Assembly (NCBI GenBank): GCA_009602725.1
Contig: WELB01000087.1
Span: 374,442-438,441, forward strand
Reading direction: 5' to 3'
Length of the DNA: 64,000 nucleotides
From: Spirogloea muscicola
Lineage: Eukaryota; Streptophyta; Zygnematophyceae; Spirogloeales; Spirogloeaceae
Position numbers and translations under genes: made by a program. Under the pieces are notes generated by a model. That model was not told the DNA's origin. It did no database searches and saw only the letters and a program-made list of their open reading frames with translations. Of the stretch, positions 11,980-23,300 are shown in pieces; the first letter of the stretch is position 1, and every line of letters begins with the position of its first letter.

Positions 11980-14584
11980 TGAGGGGTTTAGTTGAAATGT
12001 GTACTGATATAACTGAATGCCAAAGCGGCCAAGTAAACGGGGGCGTAGAAGCCGGCAGACGAATGCCAAACCGTCAGCTCCAAAGGTCACTACTTGAGGC
12101 CCTAGCCTCCAGCGACGTGGATCCGACAACTGGTGCCAGAGGCTGAGCACATGGCCAGCTTGACCGAACTCAGACGACTCATAGATCCGGCTCCTGGGTT
12201 CTTGACTGATGGCCAAGAACTCGCAGGGACGTCGAGCAGGAAGGTATGGTGTCATTGGCTCAGCTGCACCCAGACGTTATTGCTGGACATCTGACATGGC
12301 AGCTTCTCGACGGTAGAAGCACGGTAGAAGTCAGACACGTATAGTGCAGTTTGGCGCGCTGCGCTGGCGCTGTAATTGCCTTTGACATCGACGAAGGCCA
12401 AGCGAAGGCGGGAGGCAGGGAGGTGCTTGCAAGAGCCAGCCAACAATCCACCAAACAGATGCCAAATAGACGCCTAGTCCACGCCTGCCTAGTAACCCCT
12501 TTGCACAGCTGGTGCTGAGCCTGCCAGAATTGAGGGGGAGCTCCATATGTGCCACTGCCGAAGCACCTGTGCACAAGCTATTGCCTGAACAGTGTATTGA
12601 CATAAATAAGCCTTCCTTTTGTTTTATGCGCACCGCGCGCCTTCCCGCCCTCCTAGAATGTGCGCATCGTCCCCCCACCCCCAATTCTCGCCCCGGTGGA
12701 CAGATGGGGTTTAGGCTCCTATTTAGGGATAAGGAAGTCATGACACAAACTGATATCAATATGGCATCAGGCAGGCCATTACCAGCACTGGCGGCCTCAG
12801 ACTGCCGAGTCCTGTGACCGCGACTGACTGCGGGAGTCATAGCCGAGCTGGAACCAGCGCAGAGCAGTGTGCCGCGCCGCCAGGGTCATGGCGCTCACAA
12901 AGAGCATGCCGCCGGCCACCATGACTCCCAGCCTGCAATGAGAGAGAGTGGACGTGAGCAGAAAATATCAACTCAGAGGACAATAGTGGGACAATACATA
13001 AAAGATCGATTCCGTGTTGGGGTACACAGAACATCTTAAGACGAGCAATATGCCAGACCAAGGTGTTCAGCTTTACCATGTGGCCAGACTCCTGGCATGA
13101 ACCTTTTGTAAGTACAGCAAAATGCAGCTGAAAGCAAAGACAACTCATGTTTGGAGGCTTGTGATGTGGACCATTTGGTCGAAAAGGCAGAGCTCCTGAT
13201 TGCAGAAGGCGAGCAAAGAAAAAATTGATGCAGAGGCGGCTCTATATTGCACCTTGCAAAGAGCGCCGTGACATGAAGGACAAATGGCGTAGCCGGCACG
13301 AGCACGGCAAGGCCAGCCATGCCCAGCGCACACGCTGCAGTCTCTATTTCCCAATCTGGGACCTTGCTGTGCACTGCCACCGCACATGAGGCCATGCCGC
13401 CCACACTCAGCGGTGCAAGATTTATATAAGTAATCAACTGAGTGTGACAGCAGCACTGCCAGGACTTCACATGCAAGCATGAAATTGCGGCAAGGATGGG
13501 CTCGTGGAGAAGCCATGGACTGGGTAAGACTGTACATAAGCTGGGCAGAAGGTCGACGGCTCAGATTCCGTCTCAGCCTCAGGCAGTAGGTAAGCACAAC
13601 CAGCAACTTTCGAAAGGGCAAGCGTGAAAATCTGACTGTGCCCTGCGTCACCTTTGCTGGGCCCAGGCCTCTCTTCGGGAAGCTCATGAGCAGCGGCGCC
13701 GGCAGCGGCGCGGCCCCAGGCGTGGAAAAGCGCCAAGGTGCGCCCATAAGCGAGCAGAAAGAGCACGAAGATCCACTCGTACATGAGCAGCACACCTGTC
13801 CATGGCATCACCTGCAGCGGCAGGAAGAAGAGCTTGACCTCACAAGTACAACAGAAACTGCGTATAGGCCTTGGCCTCACTAGACGTTCTCCATCAGCTA
13901 GACAACATAATGCGCACATCTGGATTTAGATTCACAGCGAACTCAACGGAAATACAATAGAGAGAGATGGAGACCACAGTTGCTAGGTGTCAGCTTGGAG
14001 GCTCACACAGCGCAGTTCACCTGGCGGGGGATGAGGCTCATGGAGGTCGCCCATGCGCCGAGCGTGTACACGAAGCAGGCTGCCACCGCAAGAGGCACTA
14101 TGACCGCCGGCGCTGTGCGCCCTGCCACTGAGAAACTGGCCACCACGGCGCCCCCCATGTACTGCACAGAGGATGGACGGCGCAAGGCTCGAGCCTCACC
14201 TCGCGCAGGGCCTGCGGCTACAGCGACTACAGGCAGTGCAGGCTGCAGGTCCGGCAAGGGCAGCTGACCATGGGGCTTGCGGAGGACAGCGGCGCCGCCC
14301 CGCCGCCTTGCACAGACGAGTACAGGGGGCTGCCAGCTGGCCGGTACTTGTGCCACAGCTGCCGCGCAAAGTTGCCGACGTACGACCCCTTGCACAGGAG
14401 CTGGATGGCCTCCGCGTACGCCTGCAGCCGCCACGGCAGCACCATCACACCACGCTGTATACTACGTCAGCAGTGTGCATCAGCGCGTGCCTCACGTGCG
14501 TCAGCGCGGCCAATGACGTTGCCGAGCTCAGCAGCGCTTGAGCGCGCCAAGAGGCATGAGCTCCACCTGCATGACCATGCGGCG
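11980..14584. repeat. Segmental tandem duplication, copy A
   Basis: This 2.6 kb segment aligns end to end with 15292-17974, with scattered substitutions and small indels. It covers the downstream flank and the last exons of an IPUT1-like gene. The match stops exactly at the single N at 14585; beyond it the two copies are unrelated. Confidence 0.9.
12797..14584 (-). pseudogene. Partial copy of the IPUT1-like gene 3' end (C-terminal membrane exons only)
   Basis: Minus-strand exons match those of the full gene downstream: about 14445-14200 (FARQLWHKYRPAGSPLYSSV), 14165-14005 (SFSVAGRTAPAVIVPLAVAA, ending ATSMSLIPRQ), 13820-13640 (VMPWTGVLLMYEWIFVLFLL), 13370-13255 (KVPDWEIETAACALGMAGLA) and 12935-12797 (ALRWFQLGYDSR, then an S/R/Q tail and stop). 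They encode only the C-terminal transmembrane part; no glycosyltransferase catalytic exon is attached. The exons carry no obvious frame-breaking change, so this may be a recent duplicate or an allelic contig wrongly placed here, rather than an old pseudogene. Its 5' side is replaced by a reverse-transcriptase fragment across the N at 14585. Confidence 0.75.
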
Positions 14585-14585
14585 N
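14585..14585. other. Single N at a contig-like junction
   Basis: One undetermined base separates the IPUT1-tail copy from retroelement sequence. Other single Ns at 4659, 19616, 26078, 34551 and 45562 all fall in or next to gene 5' ends or breakpoints, which suggests they mark assembler joins rather than isolated base ambiguity. Confidence 0.7.
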
Positions 14586-15166
14586 GTGCTGGTGCACAGT
14601 ACGCCGCGGATGCTGGCCGGCACATTGTCGCGGGCCATATGCTGGCAGATCTGCAGCAGCGCGTTGAAGTCTGTTGCCTCACCCTCAAGGAAGATCTCCC
14701 GCAGGTGCTCAGTTAGCATGCGGGAGGGGCCGCCGGCGGCTGCGCGACGGCTGGTCTGGAGAGCCTTCATGAGGGCGTCGGCGTCCAAGACCACCTCCTC
14801 CGGCGGGGCGAACGCGGCCAACCACGGTGGCAGGGGGGAGCTGGACGGAAAGCGGCTGCTGATATTAAAAAATCGGCTGTAAACTGCCAGCCAGATGGAC
14901 GGGGGGTGGAGGGAGTCCAGAGGAAGAAAGTGCTCGCCCATTGAGAATAGGGGCTGGAACAACCAGCCCGAAAACCAGTCCAGAGCCGCCCGGGTTGCCG
15001 CATTGGTCGGCGCCAGCATCGCATCGTCCAGGGCCTGCACAGCCCGGGAGAGAAAAGTGCTCGCCCATTGAGGATAGGGGCTGGACAAGCCAGCCCAAAA
15101 AAGAATGAACAAAGAACGAGAAGGGGGCCAGAGGAAGCCAGAGGAAGCGCTAAGAAACCAAAGCAC
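14586..15166 (-). mobile_element. Retrotransposon reverse-transcriptase fragment (N-terminal part)
   Basis: The minus strand is open from about 15166 to the N at 14585. Its downstream part reads PPWLAAFAPPEEVV, then SRRAAAGGPSRMLTEHLREI and QICQHMARDNVPASIRGVL, the pattern (AAGPSGMTxEHL..., followed by IPxxIR) of the start of reverse transcriptases in non-LTR retroelements. The fingers/palm core with the catalytic YxDD box is absent because the sequence switches to the IPUT1 copy. The 5' part holds two copies of a motif encoding a PxxSMGEHF/PYPQWASTF-like string (14926-14970 and 15050-15095), also found elsewhere as short remnants. Confidence 0.6.
14853..14900 (+). repeat. Dispersed 48-bp hairpin repeat, copy inside the RT fragment
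   Basis: CGGCTGCTGATATT is followed by an A-run, CGGCTGTAAACTGCCAGCC and AGATGG. It aligns with copies at 139, 19888 and 53534. This copy lies within retroelement sequence, which suggests the family derives from that element. Confidence 0.6.
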
Positions 15167-16155
15167 ACAAAGAAAGAAAGCAGCTACAAATTACTCAGTA
15201 ACCCCTGCTAAGCAGCCGCAAATCAGAGAGGCTAGGGTCCTGGAAGTGGGTCCGGGAGAGCTCGCCCGCGTGGCCGTAGCCGTAGCTCGTTTGAGGGGTT
15301 GATAGGAGCTCACTTCCTCGGTGGGGGCGTGGGATACGGCAGAAGACTGCCAAACCTTCAGCTCCAAAGCTCAACCTCCAATGACGTGGGTCCGACGACC
15401 GGGTGCCAGAAGCTGAGCTCGTGCCCAGCTTGACCAAATTCAGACGACTCAGAGTCTCGGCTCCTAGGCCTCTTGACTAATTGCCAAGAACTTGCAGGGA
15501 TGTGGAGCAGGAACTTATGGTGTCATGTGGCTCAGCTGCACCCAGACCTCCCTGCTGAATATCTGACACTGGAGCTTCTCGAGCATTCTTAAAGAGCATT
15601 AGCATTCTTGAAGAGCATGATAGGAGCCAGAATGTACTGCACTTCGGCGCTCTGTGCTGGCCCTGCAGTACCCTTGGACATCATTTAAGGCCAAGCGAAG
15701 GTGGGAGGCAGGGAGGTGCTTGCAAGAGCCAGCCAACAATCTGCCACACAGACGCCAGACAGACGCCTAATTCACGCCTGCCTGCTAACCCCTTGGCCAC
15801 AGCTGGTGCTGAGCCTGCCCGGTAGCCCCATTCTGGCGACTACCGAAGCACCAGTGCACTAGCTTCTGCCTGAGGAGAAGGCGCGCGGCGCGCAAGATAT
15901 TGAAAGGGAGGCCAATTCTAGCCTTACAAAGCCCTCTTGCCTGAACAAAGTATTGGCATAACTAAGCCTTCATTTCATTGTATTCACACTGCGCGCCTTT
16001 CCTCCCTCTCAGAACCTTCGCATCAATCCCCCAACCCCCAACCCTCGCCCCGGTGGACAAATGGGGTTTAGGATCCTATTTAGAGATAAGGAAGTCATGG
16101 CACTACTGGAAATTTTAAGATGGCATCAGGCAGGCCATCACCAGCGCTGGCGGCC
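15167..16155. other. Downstream flank of IPUT1-like gene, no gene seen
   Basis: From about 15292 on this is the copy-B counterpart of 11980-12796. It has no conserved reading frame. Relative to copy A it carries an extra stretch near 15868-15950 that includes GCGCGCGGCGCGC. Confidence 0.6.
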
Positions 16156-17974
16156 TCAGACTGCCGAGTCCTGTGACCGCGACTGACTGCGGGAGTCATA
16201 ACCGAGCTGGAACCAGCGCAGCGCAGTGTGCCGCGCCGCCAGGGTCATGGCGCTCACAAAGAGCATGCCGCCGGCCACCATGACTCCCAGCCTGCGTTGA
16301 GAGAGTGGACGTGAGAAAAAATGTCAACTTAGAGGACAATAGTGGGTCAGTAAAGGAGAAACCTCATTCAGTGTTGGGGTACACAGAACATCTCAAGACA
16401 AGAACGTTTTGCCAAACCCAAGGTGTTCAGCTTAAAGATGTGCTCAGACTCCTGGCGTGAACTTCGGTAAGAGTAGCAAAACACAGCTGAAAGCAAAGAC
16501 GACTCATGATAGAGGCTTGTGATGGAGACGGTTTGGCCGGAAAGCCAGAGCTCCTGGTTGCAGAAGGTGAGAGACGCAGAGATGGCTCTAGCTGCTCTAG
16601 GTACCTTGCAAAAAGCGCCGTGACATGGAGGACAAATGGTGTAGCCGGCACGAGCACAGCAAGGACCATCATGCCCAGCGCACACGCTGCAGTCTCACTT
16701 TCCCAGTCGGGGACCTTGCTGTGCACTGCCACCGCACATGAGGCCACGCTGCCACACTTAGCGGGAGCAAGGTCCATAGAAGTAAATCATTGAGTTTGAT
16801 GGCAGCACGGCCAGGAGCTCACATGCAAGCATGAACACTGCGGCAAGTGATGGCACGCGGAAAAGCCAAGGACTGTGTAAGACTGTAACTGAATTGGGCA
16901 GAATGTCAACGGCTCAAAGTTATTCTCAGCCTCAGGCAGTAGGTAAGCACAACCAGCAACTATAAAAAGGTCAAGCGTACGGTGCCCTGCTTCACCTTTA
17001 CTGGGCCCAGGCCTCTCCTCGGGAAGCTCGTGAGCAGCGGCGCCGGCAGCCGCACGACCCCAGGCGTGAAAAAGCGCCAAGGTGCGCCCATAAGCGAGCA
17101 GGAAGAGCAGGGATGTCCACTCGTACATGAGCAGCACACCGGTCCATGGCATCACCTGCAGCGGCAGGAAGAAGAGCTTGATCTCACAAGTACAACAGAA
17201 TGTACGTATAGGCGTTGGCCTTACCAGACATTCTCCATCGGTTAGACACAAAATGGGCACATTACTCTTAACTTCACGGCGAGTTCAACGGATATACACT
17301 TGGATAGAGACAACGATTGCTAAGTGTCCAGCTTGGAAGCTCACGCAGCGCGTTTCACCTGGCGGGGGATGAGGCTCATGGCGGTCGCCCATGCGCCGAG
17401 AGCGTAGACGAAGCAGGCCGCCACCGCAAGTGGCACTATCACCGCCGGCGCCGTGCGCCCTGCTACTGAGAAACTGGCCACCCCAGCGGCCCCCATGTAC
17501 TGCACAGAGGATGAACGGAGCAAGGCTCGACCCTCACCTTGCGCAGGGCCTGCGGCTATGGCAACTGTGGGCAGTGCAGGCTGCAGGTCCAGCAAGGGCA
17601 GCTGACCATGGGGCTTGCGGAGGACAACGGCGCCGCCCCGCCTCCTTGCACAGACGAGTACAGAGGGCTACCGGCTGGCCGGTACTTGTGCCACAGCTGC
17701 CGCGCAAAGTTGCCGACATACGACCCCTTGCACAGCAGCTGGATGGCCTCCGCATACGCCTGCAGCCGCCGCGCCGGCACCATCATATCAGGCTGATGCG
17801 TCAGCAGTGCCACATGAGTCCACCGGCGTCAGCGCGGCCATTCGGTGTCAACAAGAGGGGCCTCTGTAGCCGAGGCCATCGGCCAGCTGGGAGGTCAAGG
17901 AGATGACATTGCCGAGCTCAGCAGCACTTGAGCGCGCCAAGAGGCATGAGCTCCACCTGCATGACCATGCGGCG
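15292..17974. repeat. Segmental tandem duplication, copy B
   Basis: This is the partner of 11980-14584 and is continuous with the rest of the IPUT1-like gene, so it is probably the original context. It has extra sequence near 17800-17905 that is missing from copy A. Confidence 0.9.
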
Positions 17975-19807
17975 ATGGAGGAAGGCGACCACAGCCACCG
18001 GGAGGAGGAACAGAGCACGGACATATGCCAGCTGCCTCGGGTTGCGACCACGTTCTGTGCCCTGGCCGTGCCCCGGCAGCCGCGACCGAAACTCCTGACA
18101 TGGGGCAATGCCCGCACAGACACGAGATCAGAAGCTCATGATTGCAGCTATACGGCAAAACGAGAAGGCGGTGCGTGCTTAAGTAGTGCACCTGCCATTG
18201 CTGGACGGGCGTGAGGAGCCAGGAGGTCCACCAATCCCACGGCTTCAGTGGGCCCAACGTGAAGTGCACGACGCGGATGAGAGCCTCGTCCACCATCCAC
18301 TACAAATATTGACGAGGGTGGCAAGCGGAAGAAGGGCGGAGAAGGTGTCAGCTTTCTCAGCGGCTGCCACGTATATGGAGGGCCTGCTGCCTGCCAAGGA
18401 GTCATCGGGCACCACAGCCGTCAGACTGCGGGCGTCGACCACACCTTGTTGGCGAGCATGAAGAGCCCGACGTCGGCGTTGTAGAAGACAGAGAGGCGCT
18501 CCATGGCAGGGCTCCGTGCGGCGCGCTGCTTGGCGGTTAGGCTGGGGTCAAAGAGCAGCGCGTTTGGGAAGTCGGGGTAGTACGAGTTCAGGAAGCCCTG
18601 GTCGCCTGGCGTGACGAGAACGAGGGATGTCAGGCGGCTTGCTGCGCAGCAAAGATGGGCGCAGGCGCTGGGGTCTTCGAGCAGCAGCTGAGGCAGGGAG
18701 CGAGGGGAAGGAGTGAGGGAGGAGGGAGGAAGAGGGCGGCACAGGGAGGAAGGAGGGGGGAGGGAGGAGGAATGGATGGTTGGCCACTGGGCGGCACGCA
18801 CCTCCGGTGTACGACTCGAGGCTGGTGATCTTGGCGATCATGTCCTCGAAGACGCCGGCGTCGGGCTCGACGACCATGACGCCCGAATTGAGGCGCTCGG
18901 AGTGCTTGACGTTGGCGCAGAAGCCGCGGCACAGGAACAGGTCCTCGATGCTCTTCACCACGATCGTGTCCGCATCGAGGTACACGACTGCGCCGGAAAG
19001 CCGGCGGGCGCCCACGTGGGCAACGTACATTTTCGTGAGCTCGCTGGCTCGGCGCTTGCGCCGTGGACACAACGGCCGCTGCTGGAAGGCCACGATGAAT
19101 CCAGAGCGGCAGCGGCGGCGACGGCGGCGGCGGCGGCGAGGGCGGGCTGTCGCGGCGCACCCTTGTCGTAGGCGGTCATGTTGAAGATGCGGAGCTTGGT
19201 GTAGACGCCCCAGAAGCGCGCCGGGCGCCGCAGGTTGGGGTTGGCCACCAGCGAGATGCGCTCCACCAGCCACCCGTCCGCCTGCCCGAGCGAGGCGGCG
19301 GTGGCGGCGCCGGCGGCGCAGCTCGCGGCGTCAGCAGCGCTCCCAGAGCCACCACTCCGCCGCCGCCCGCCGCTGCCGCCGCCGCTGCCGCCGTCGCCGC
19401 CGCAGCAACGGGAGGAGACGCACCTCGAGCAGGGCGGCGGCGTCGTCGGTGACGCCGTCGGAGGCTAGGACGACCATGTCCTTGCCGCCATGGCCGGCCT
19501 CGCGCAGCGACTGGCCCAGCACGCGCACGCCCAGCAGGAAGTCGTCGCCGTACAGCAGAGTCACATATGCCTCGCGGCTCGGGCGGCCCGCCGCCGCCGC
19601 CGCCGCCGCCGCGGTNCGCCGCCATGAGCTGGCTGCGGCAACCCCGCCGCGCCCTGGACACGTGGCGCCCCCCGCGGGCCGCTGCCGCCGCCGCTGCCGC
19701 CGAACGAGACGGCAACGCGACGGCGGCGCTTCGTAGAGCTGGCGTTTCGGCGGCTCGACAGTTGGTGCGAGGTGACAATTGAACCCAATCAGTCGGGGTA
19801 AGGTCAC
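16156..19807 (-). CDS. IPUT1/PGSIP6-type GT8 glucuronosyltransferase with C-terminal membrane domain
   Basis: This GT8 family enzyme is most like plant PGSIP6/IPUT1, which transfers glucuronic acid to inositol phosphorylceramide in the Golgi as the first glycosylation step of GIPC sphingolipids. Catalytic exons in order: about 19570-19440 (AYVTLLYGDDFLLGVRVLGQ, then KDMVVLASDGVTDDAAALLE), 19280-19170 (ERISLVANPNLRRPARFWGV, then KLRIFNMTAYDK), 19000-18800 (DxD motif in VVYLDADTIVVKSIEDLF, then KHSERLNSGVMVVEP), 18605-18440 (GDQGFLNSYYPDFPNALLF, ERLSVFYNADVGLFMLANK) and 18300-18200 (VVHFTLGPLKPWDWWTSWLL). C-terminal membrane exons include RQLWHKYRPAG, MSLIPRQ joined to VMPWTGVLLMYEW, and the final S/R/Q tail with stop at 16156-16158. 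The 5' end is GC-rich and holds an N (19616), so the start at 19807 is tentative. Substrate is inferred by homology. Confidence 0.87.
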
Positions 19808-19887
19808 TCATCTATTTCTCTCATTAGCGCCTCCATAGCCACCGCCATCTACTGGACGAGTCTTATTCTTTTATTTTATTTTTTTAA

Positions 19888-19942
19888 CGGCTGATGATCT
19901 TTAAAAAAATCGGCTGTAAATTGCTAGCCAAATGCATATAGG
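19888..19942 (+). repeat. Dispersed 48-bp hairpin repeat upstream of the IPUT1-like gene
   Basis: CGGCTGATGAT, an A-run, CGGCTGTAAATTGCTAGCC and AAATGCATATAGG align with copies at 139, 14853 and 53534. It lies about 80 bp upstream of the tentative start of the minus-strand gene. Confidence 0.55.
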
Positions 19943-20320
19943 TGTTCATGACGGAGCCAAAGGCTAGGCAGACAGGGCGCCCTCAATACCCCCGTGTCAG
20001 CAGTAGCAAGTCAGAAGGAGGGAGCTCCTTCGCTTGCAGACCCCAGCACTCAGATATAGCCCTGTTTCCATTTTGCCCCGCCTTCACCCCCATCGCCCCC
20101 TCCCAACGAGCTTCTCCCTTTTTCATTCTTTTCAGCATGACGTGATTGTCCAACTTTGGTCATGCTGAGCGGTATGGCTACATATAGCGGCCTCCTAGCA
20201 CCTGCGACGTGGCAGAGCAACTTCCTGCTACCGTTGCGGCGCTCGTCATCTTGGCCACGAAGTTGTCCCGACGGCTCAGTGGCCTGTGCCTGCAAGAGCT
20301 TGAGGACATTATGTTGGGCT

Positions 20321-23300
20321 CTAGAATGCATACGAGGCGATGTACGCAGTCTCGAGCGCTGGCGCTATCCACGCTGGAAGCGCAGCAAATGCTGCCTCAA
20401 ATGCAGCGCCCATGTCACCGCTCGCTGCGAGGTCCATGACTGCCAGGTCGGCCAGGAGTGCGCCACTGTCCGCCACCTGCAGCAGGGCCCCGGCCTTTTG
20501 TCAAACTTCACAGTCAGTTCTTGCATCAGGACTTTAGAAAGCACGCATTACACCACGGGATTTCACATGTTGGAAGTGCATTTCAGTGATTGCGATTCAC
20601 CATGAGCAATCAAATACCGTCATATGCTCAATGTATCCTCAAACAGAATGACAGACCAAGGAGCCTACGGGCCACGGCTTGCCAGGCGCTCACGTCAACC
20701 CAGAAGCTCCATGAGGTGCGACCACTAAAACGGAGGAAGTATGAGGATGGTGACGCCTCTCTTCCTGCTGCCGAACCTGTGTGCTGAGGGGCTGCGTGGA
20801 CCCGCCATTGTCAGGGGCTTACAGCAGCGGTGGACGCAGGAAAACCGCGGCAGCGCAGGAAGGGGAGCAAAGCCGTGCTTACTTGACAGCTGGCCACCGG
20901 CGAGTGACCACCCGGTGATGGGGCCTGTGACATTGACGACTGCAACCCACACCTGCGCCAGCGCCCTGCCGCGGCACCTCCAGAAGTAGTCAGAGAAAGT
21001 CAGGTTCTAGTGCCAGTCCCCTTTTGCAGGTGCGGACTTGGTGTGTGCCATCTCGCGCATGATTTCGCCGCAAGACAGCATCAGCGGCAGCAACAGCGGC
21101 GCCGGGGTGCTGCAGCAAAGGCGGCGGCAGCAGCGGCAGTGGCAGCGGAGGTGGAGGAATGCACCCAGTAGTCAAGTTCAGATGCAGGCGCCGCAGGAGG
21201 CGCCGCTGTTGCATTGTCCATGTGCCTCCTTCCTCGCCCCAACCCTCCTCCACGCCCTCCTCTCGCGCCAGGCGTAGCGCTGGAAGGCCAGCAGGGTCTC
21301 TTGCCGAGGGCAGGGTCAGCGGCAGCGCCTTTGTACGGTGCAGCATTGCTGAGACCGGGTACCAGGCCTGCGACAATGACGTGTCGTAACGCAGTCAGCC
21401 TGTCGCTTGAGCCCGACTAAAGGGCCAACGAGTGGTCCGGCGCCCAGCTCGCCTTCAGAAGTCCAAGGTAAACAATGTGGTGACATTAACTGCAGATTGC
21501 AGGTCAAAAAGTGAAACCGAGGGCTGATGTTGACGGTATCTAAGCTTGACCTCGGACCTTAAGGCCGGCTGTCTACTGTCAGGAGCTAGGGTTTAGGTTA
21601 AGATTTTGAGGTTAAGAGTTTAGCCAGCATACCAGCAAAGCCCGAGGGTCGGCGTCCTCCCATGAGGCGCTGGCGGGCGCACTCAGCGCCAACCCGGATA
21701 GCGACGGGCAGTGCGCCAGGACAAATTGCACATCATTTGCATCGCCTGTCGCCAGCACGAGTGCCGAGCGCCCTACCTCGCCGCCTGGCGCGGCGCCGGT
21801 GCCAAAGGACAGGCATGGCAGTGTGAGCCTGACCGATAGCTCCGCCAGGGGCGGAAGCCCAAGCAGTGAGGAGCTGCGGTGGCCGCTCACCCTCTACGTA
21901 GATAGTGTGCTGGACAAGGAGCCGCTTGGGCGCGGTCGCCGAGTATGGGAACGCGCCGGACGTGGTGACTGCAGCCGCCACTGCGCCGACAAGCAGCAGC
22001 GCTGCGGCGGTGCGGGGCCGGCTGATGGCGCGTCGCGCCAGTGGCAGCAGCGGTGACGCTGCCAGCGCTGTCAGCGCGCCCAGCGCCGCTGCCAGGGCCA
22101 TGTCCGCAATGTACGGGCCTGCCACAAAGCACATGCGCCTCGTTGAGCGGACAATGCCAACAACGTTGAGCGGACAATGCCAACAATACCACCAGCACCA
22201 TAGGCTACTTGCACAGTAGCAAGCCAGGCAGGGGTTGCCACTGCACACCAAGCGGCAGCGGTGGTGTCCCGGCTGCTCCAAGCTTCTCCACGAGGAACTG
22301 TATGACCACGGCGCCAAATTGAAGCGTGTGAGCCGCCGGCGCCAGCGCTGGGACCAGGTAGCCTGCCGTGGCCCTGCGCCAGCGCCGTCGATCGCAACTG
22401 TCAACGGCACGGGGCAGGTCCCCAGATTGCAGCAACCAAGCCAGCATGATGGTGGCAGCTCAAAGAGCCACCACTAGACTACTGATATGCTCACTAGTCA
22501 AGTGCATACAGCGGCGAGTCGGGGCCGAGCCGACGCTGCAGCGCGCGGAAGAATGGCAGAGCCGGCGCCATGCAAGCCGCCCAGAGTAGCGCCCAATAGC
22601 TGTTCCCACCACCGGCGCCCAAGACCGCCTGCCGCCACGACAACCGCGACCACCACGATTGGCTTGTCATGAGCCATGCAGCAGCCTCAGAGGTCTCAGC
22701 TGATTCCATGACATTGACCGCCCAGGGACAGGCGGGCGTCGCACCATGCCAATGACAGCACGTAGGCCCACTACGCCACCCCAGTGGTCCCCCCACTCTG
22801 CCCATGCCTGGCCCGCCACCGTACAACAAATGCTTTTATTATGTCTAGCTCTGGCCCAATAGTATACGCAAATTGCAATCAGAGAGAGCAGTAACAATCA
22901 TGGTCAGAATCACAAGTCGCTAGGAGGTCCCACGAGCTGCTCCTGTGGCAGGCCCCAATAGGGGAGCAGCAGCCCAGCAAGTGCTGCCGGCACTGCTACG
23001 GCCCCTGCAATGGCTGGGCGCGCATACCTGCAGGACCAGCATGCGAGCGGCAAATCAGGACTCACATCTGGAGTCGTCACCACAGCTGAACCGCGGTAAA
23101 CGCCCGAGCTCGTGGCAGGCAAAGACAGCAATGACTGGCAAGGGCTGCAGCGGCTCGTACCAAGTCATGGAGGCCCCGGACGCGGCCACCTTTGCAGCGG
23201 CGACAAGCGTGGGCAGGAGCATGCCGAGGACCCAGGCGGCGGCCTGTGCAAGGGCCCCCACCCCAACTGCCGCGAGGCGGCTGAGAAGAGTGACGTGCCG

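Noticed and set aside
12797-14445. A stand-alone membrane transporter gene on the minus strand
   Set aside because: Its hydrophobic exons are near-identical to the C-terminal exons of the complete IPUT1-like gene at 16.2-17.8 kb, so it is a partial copy, not a separate family.
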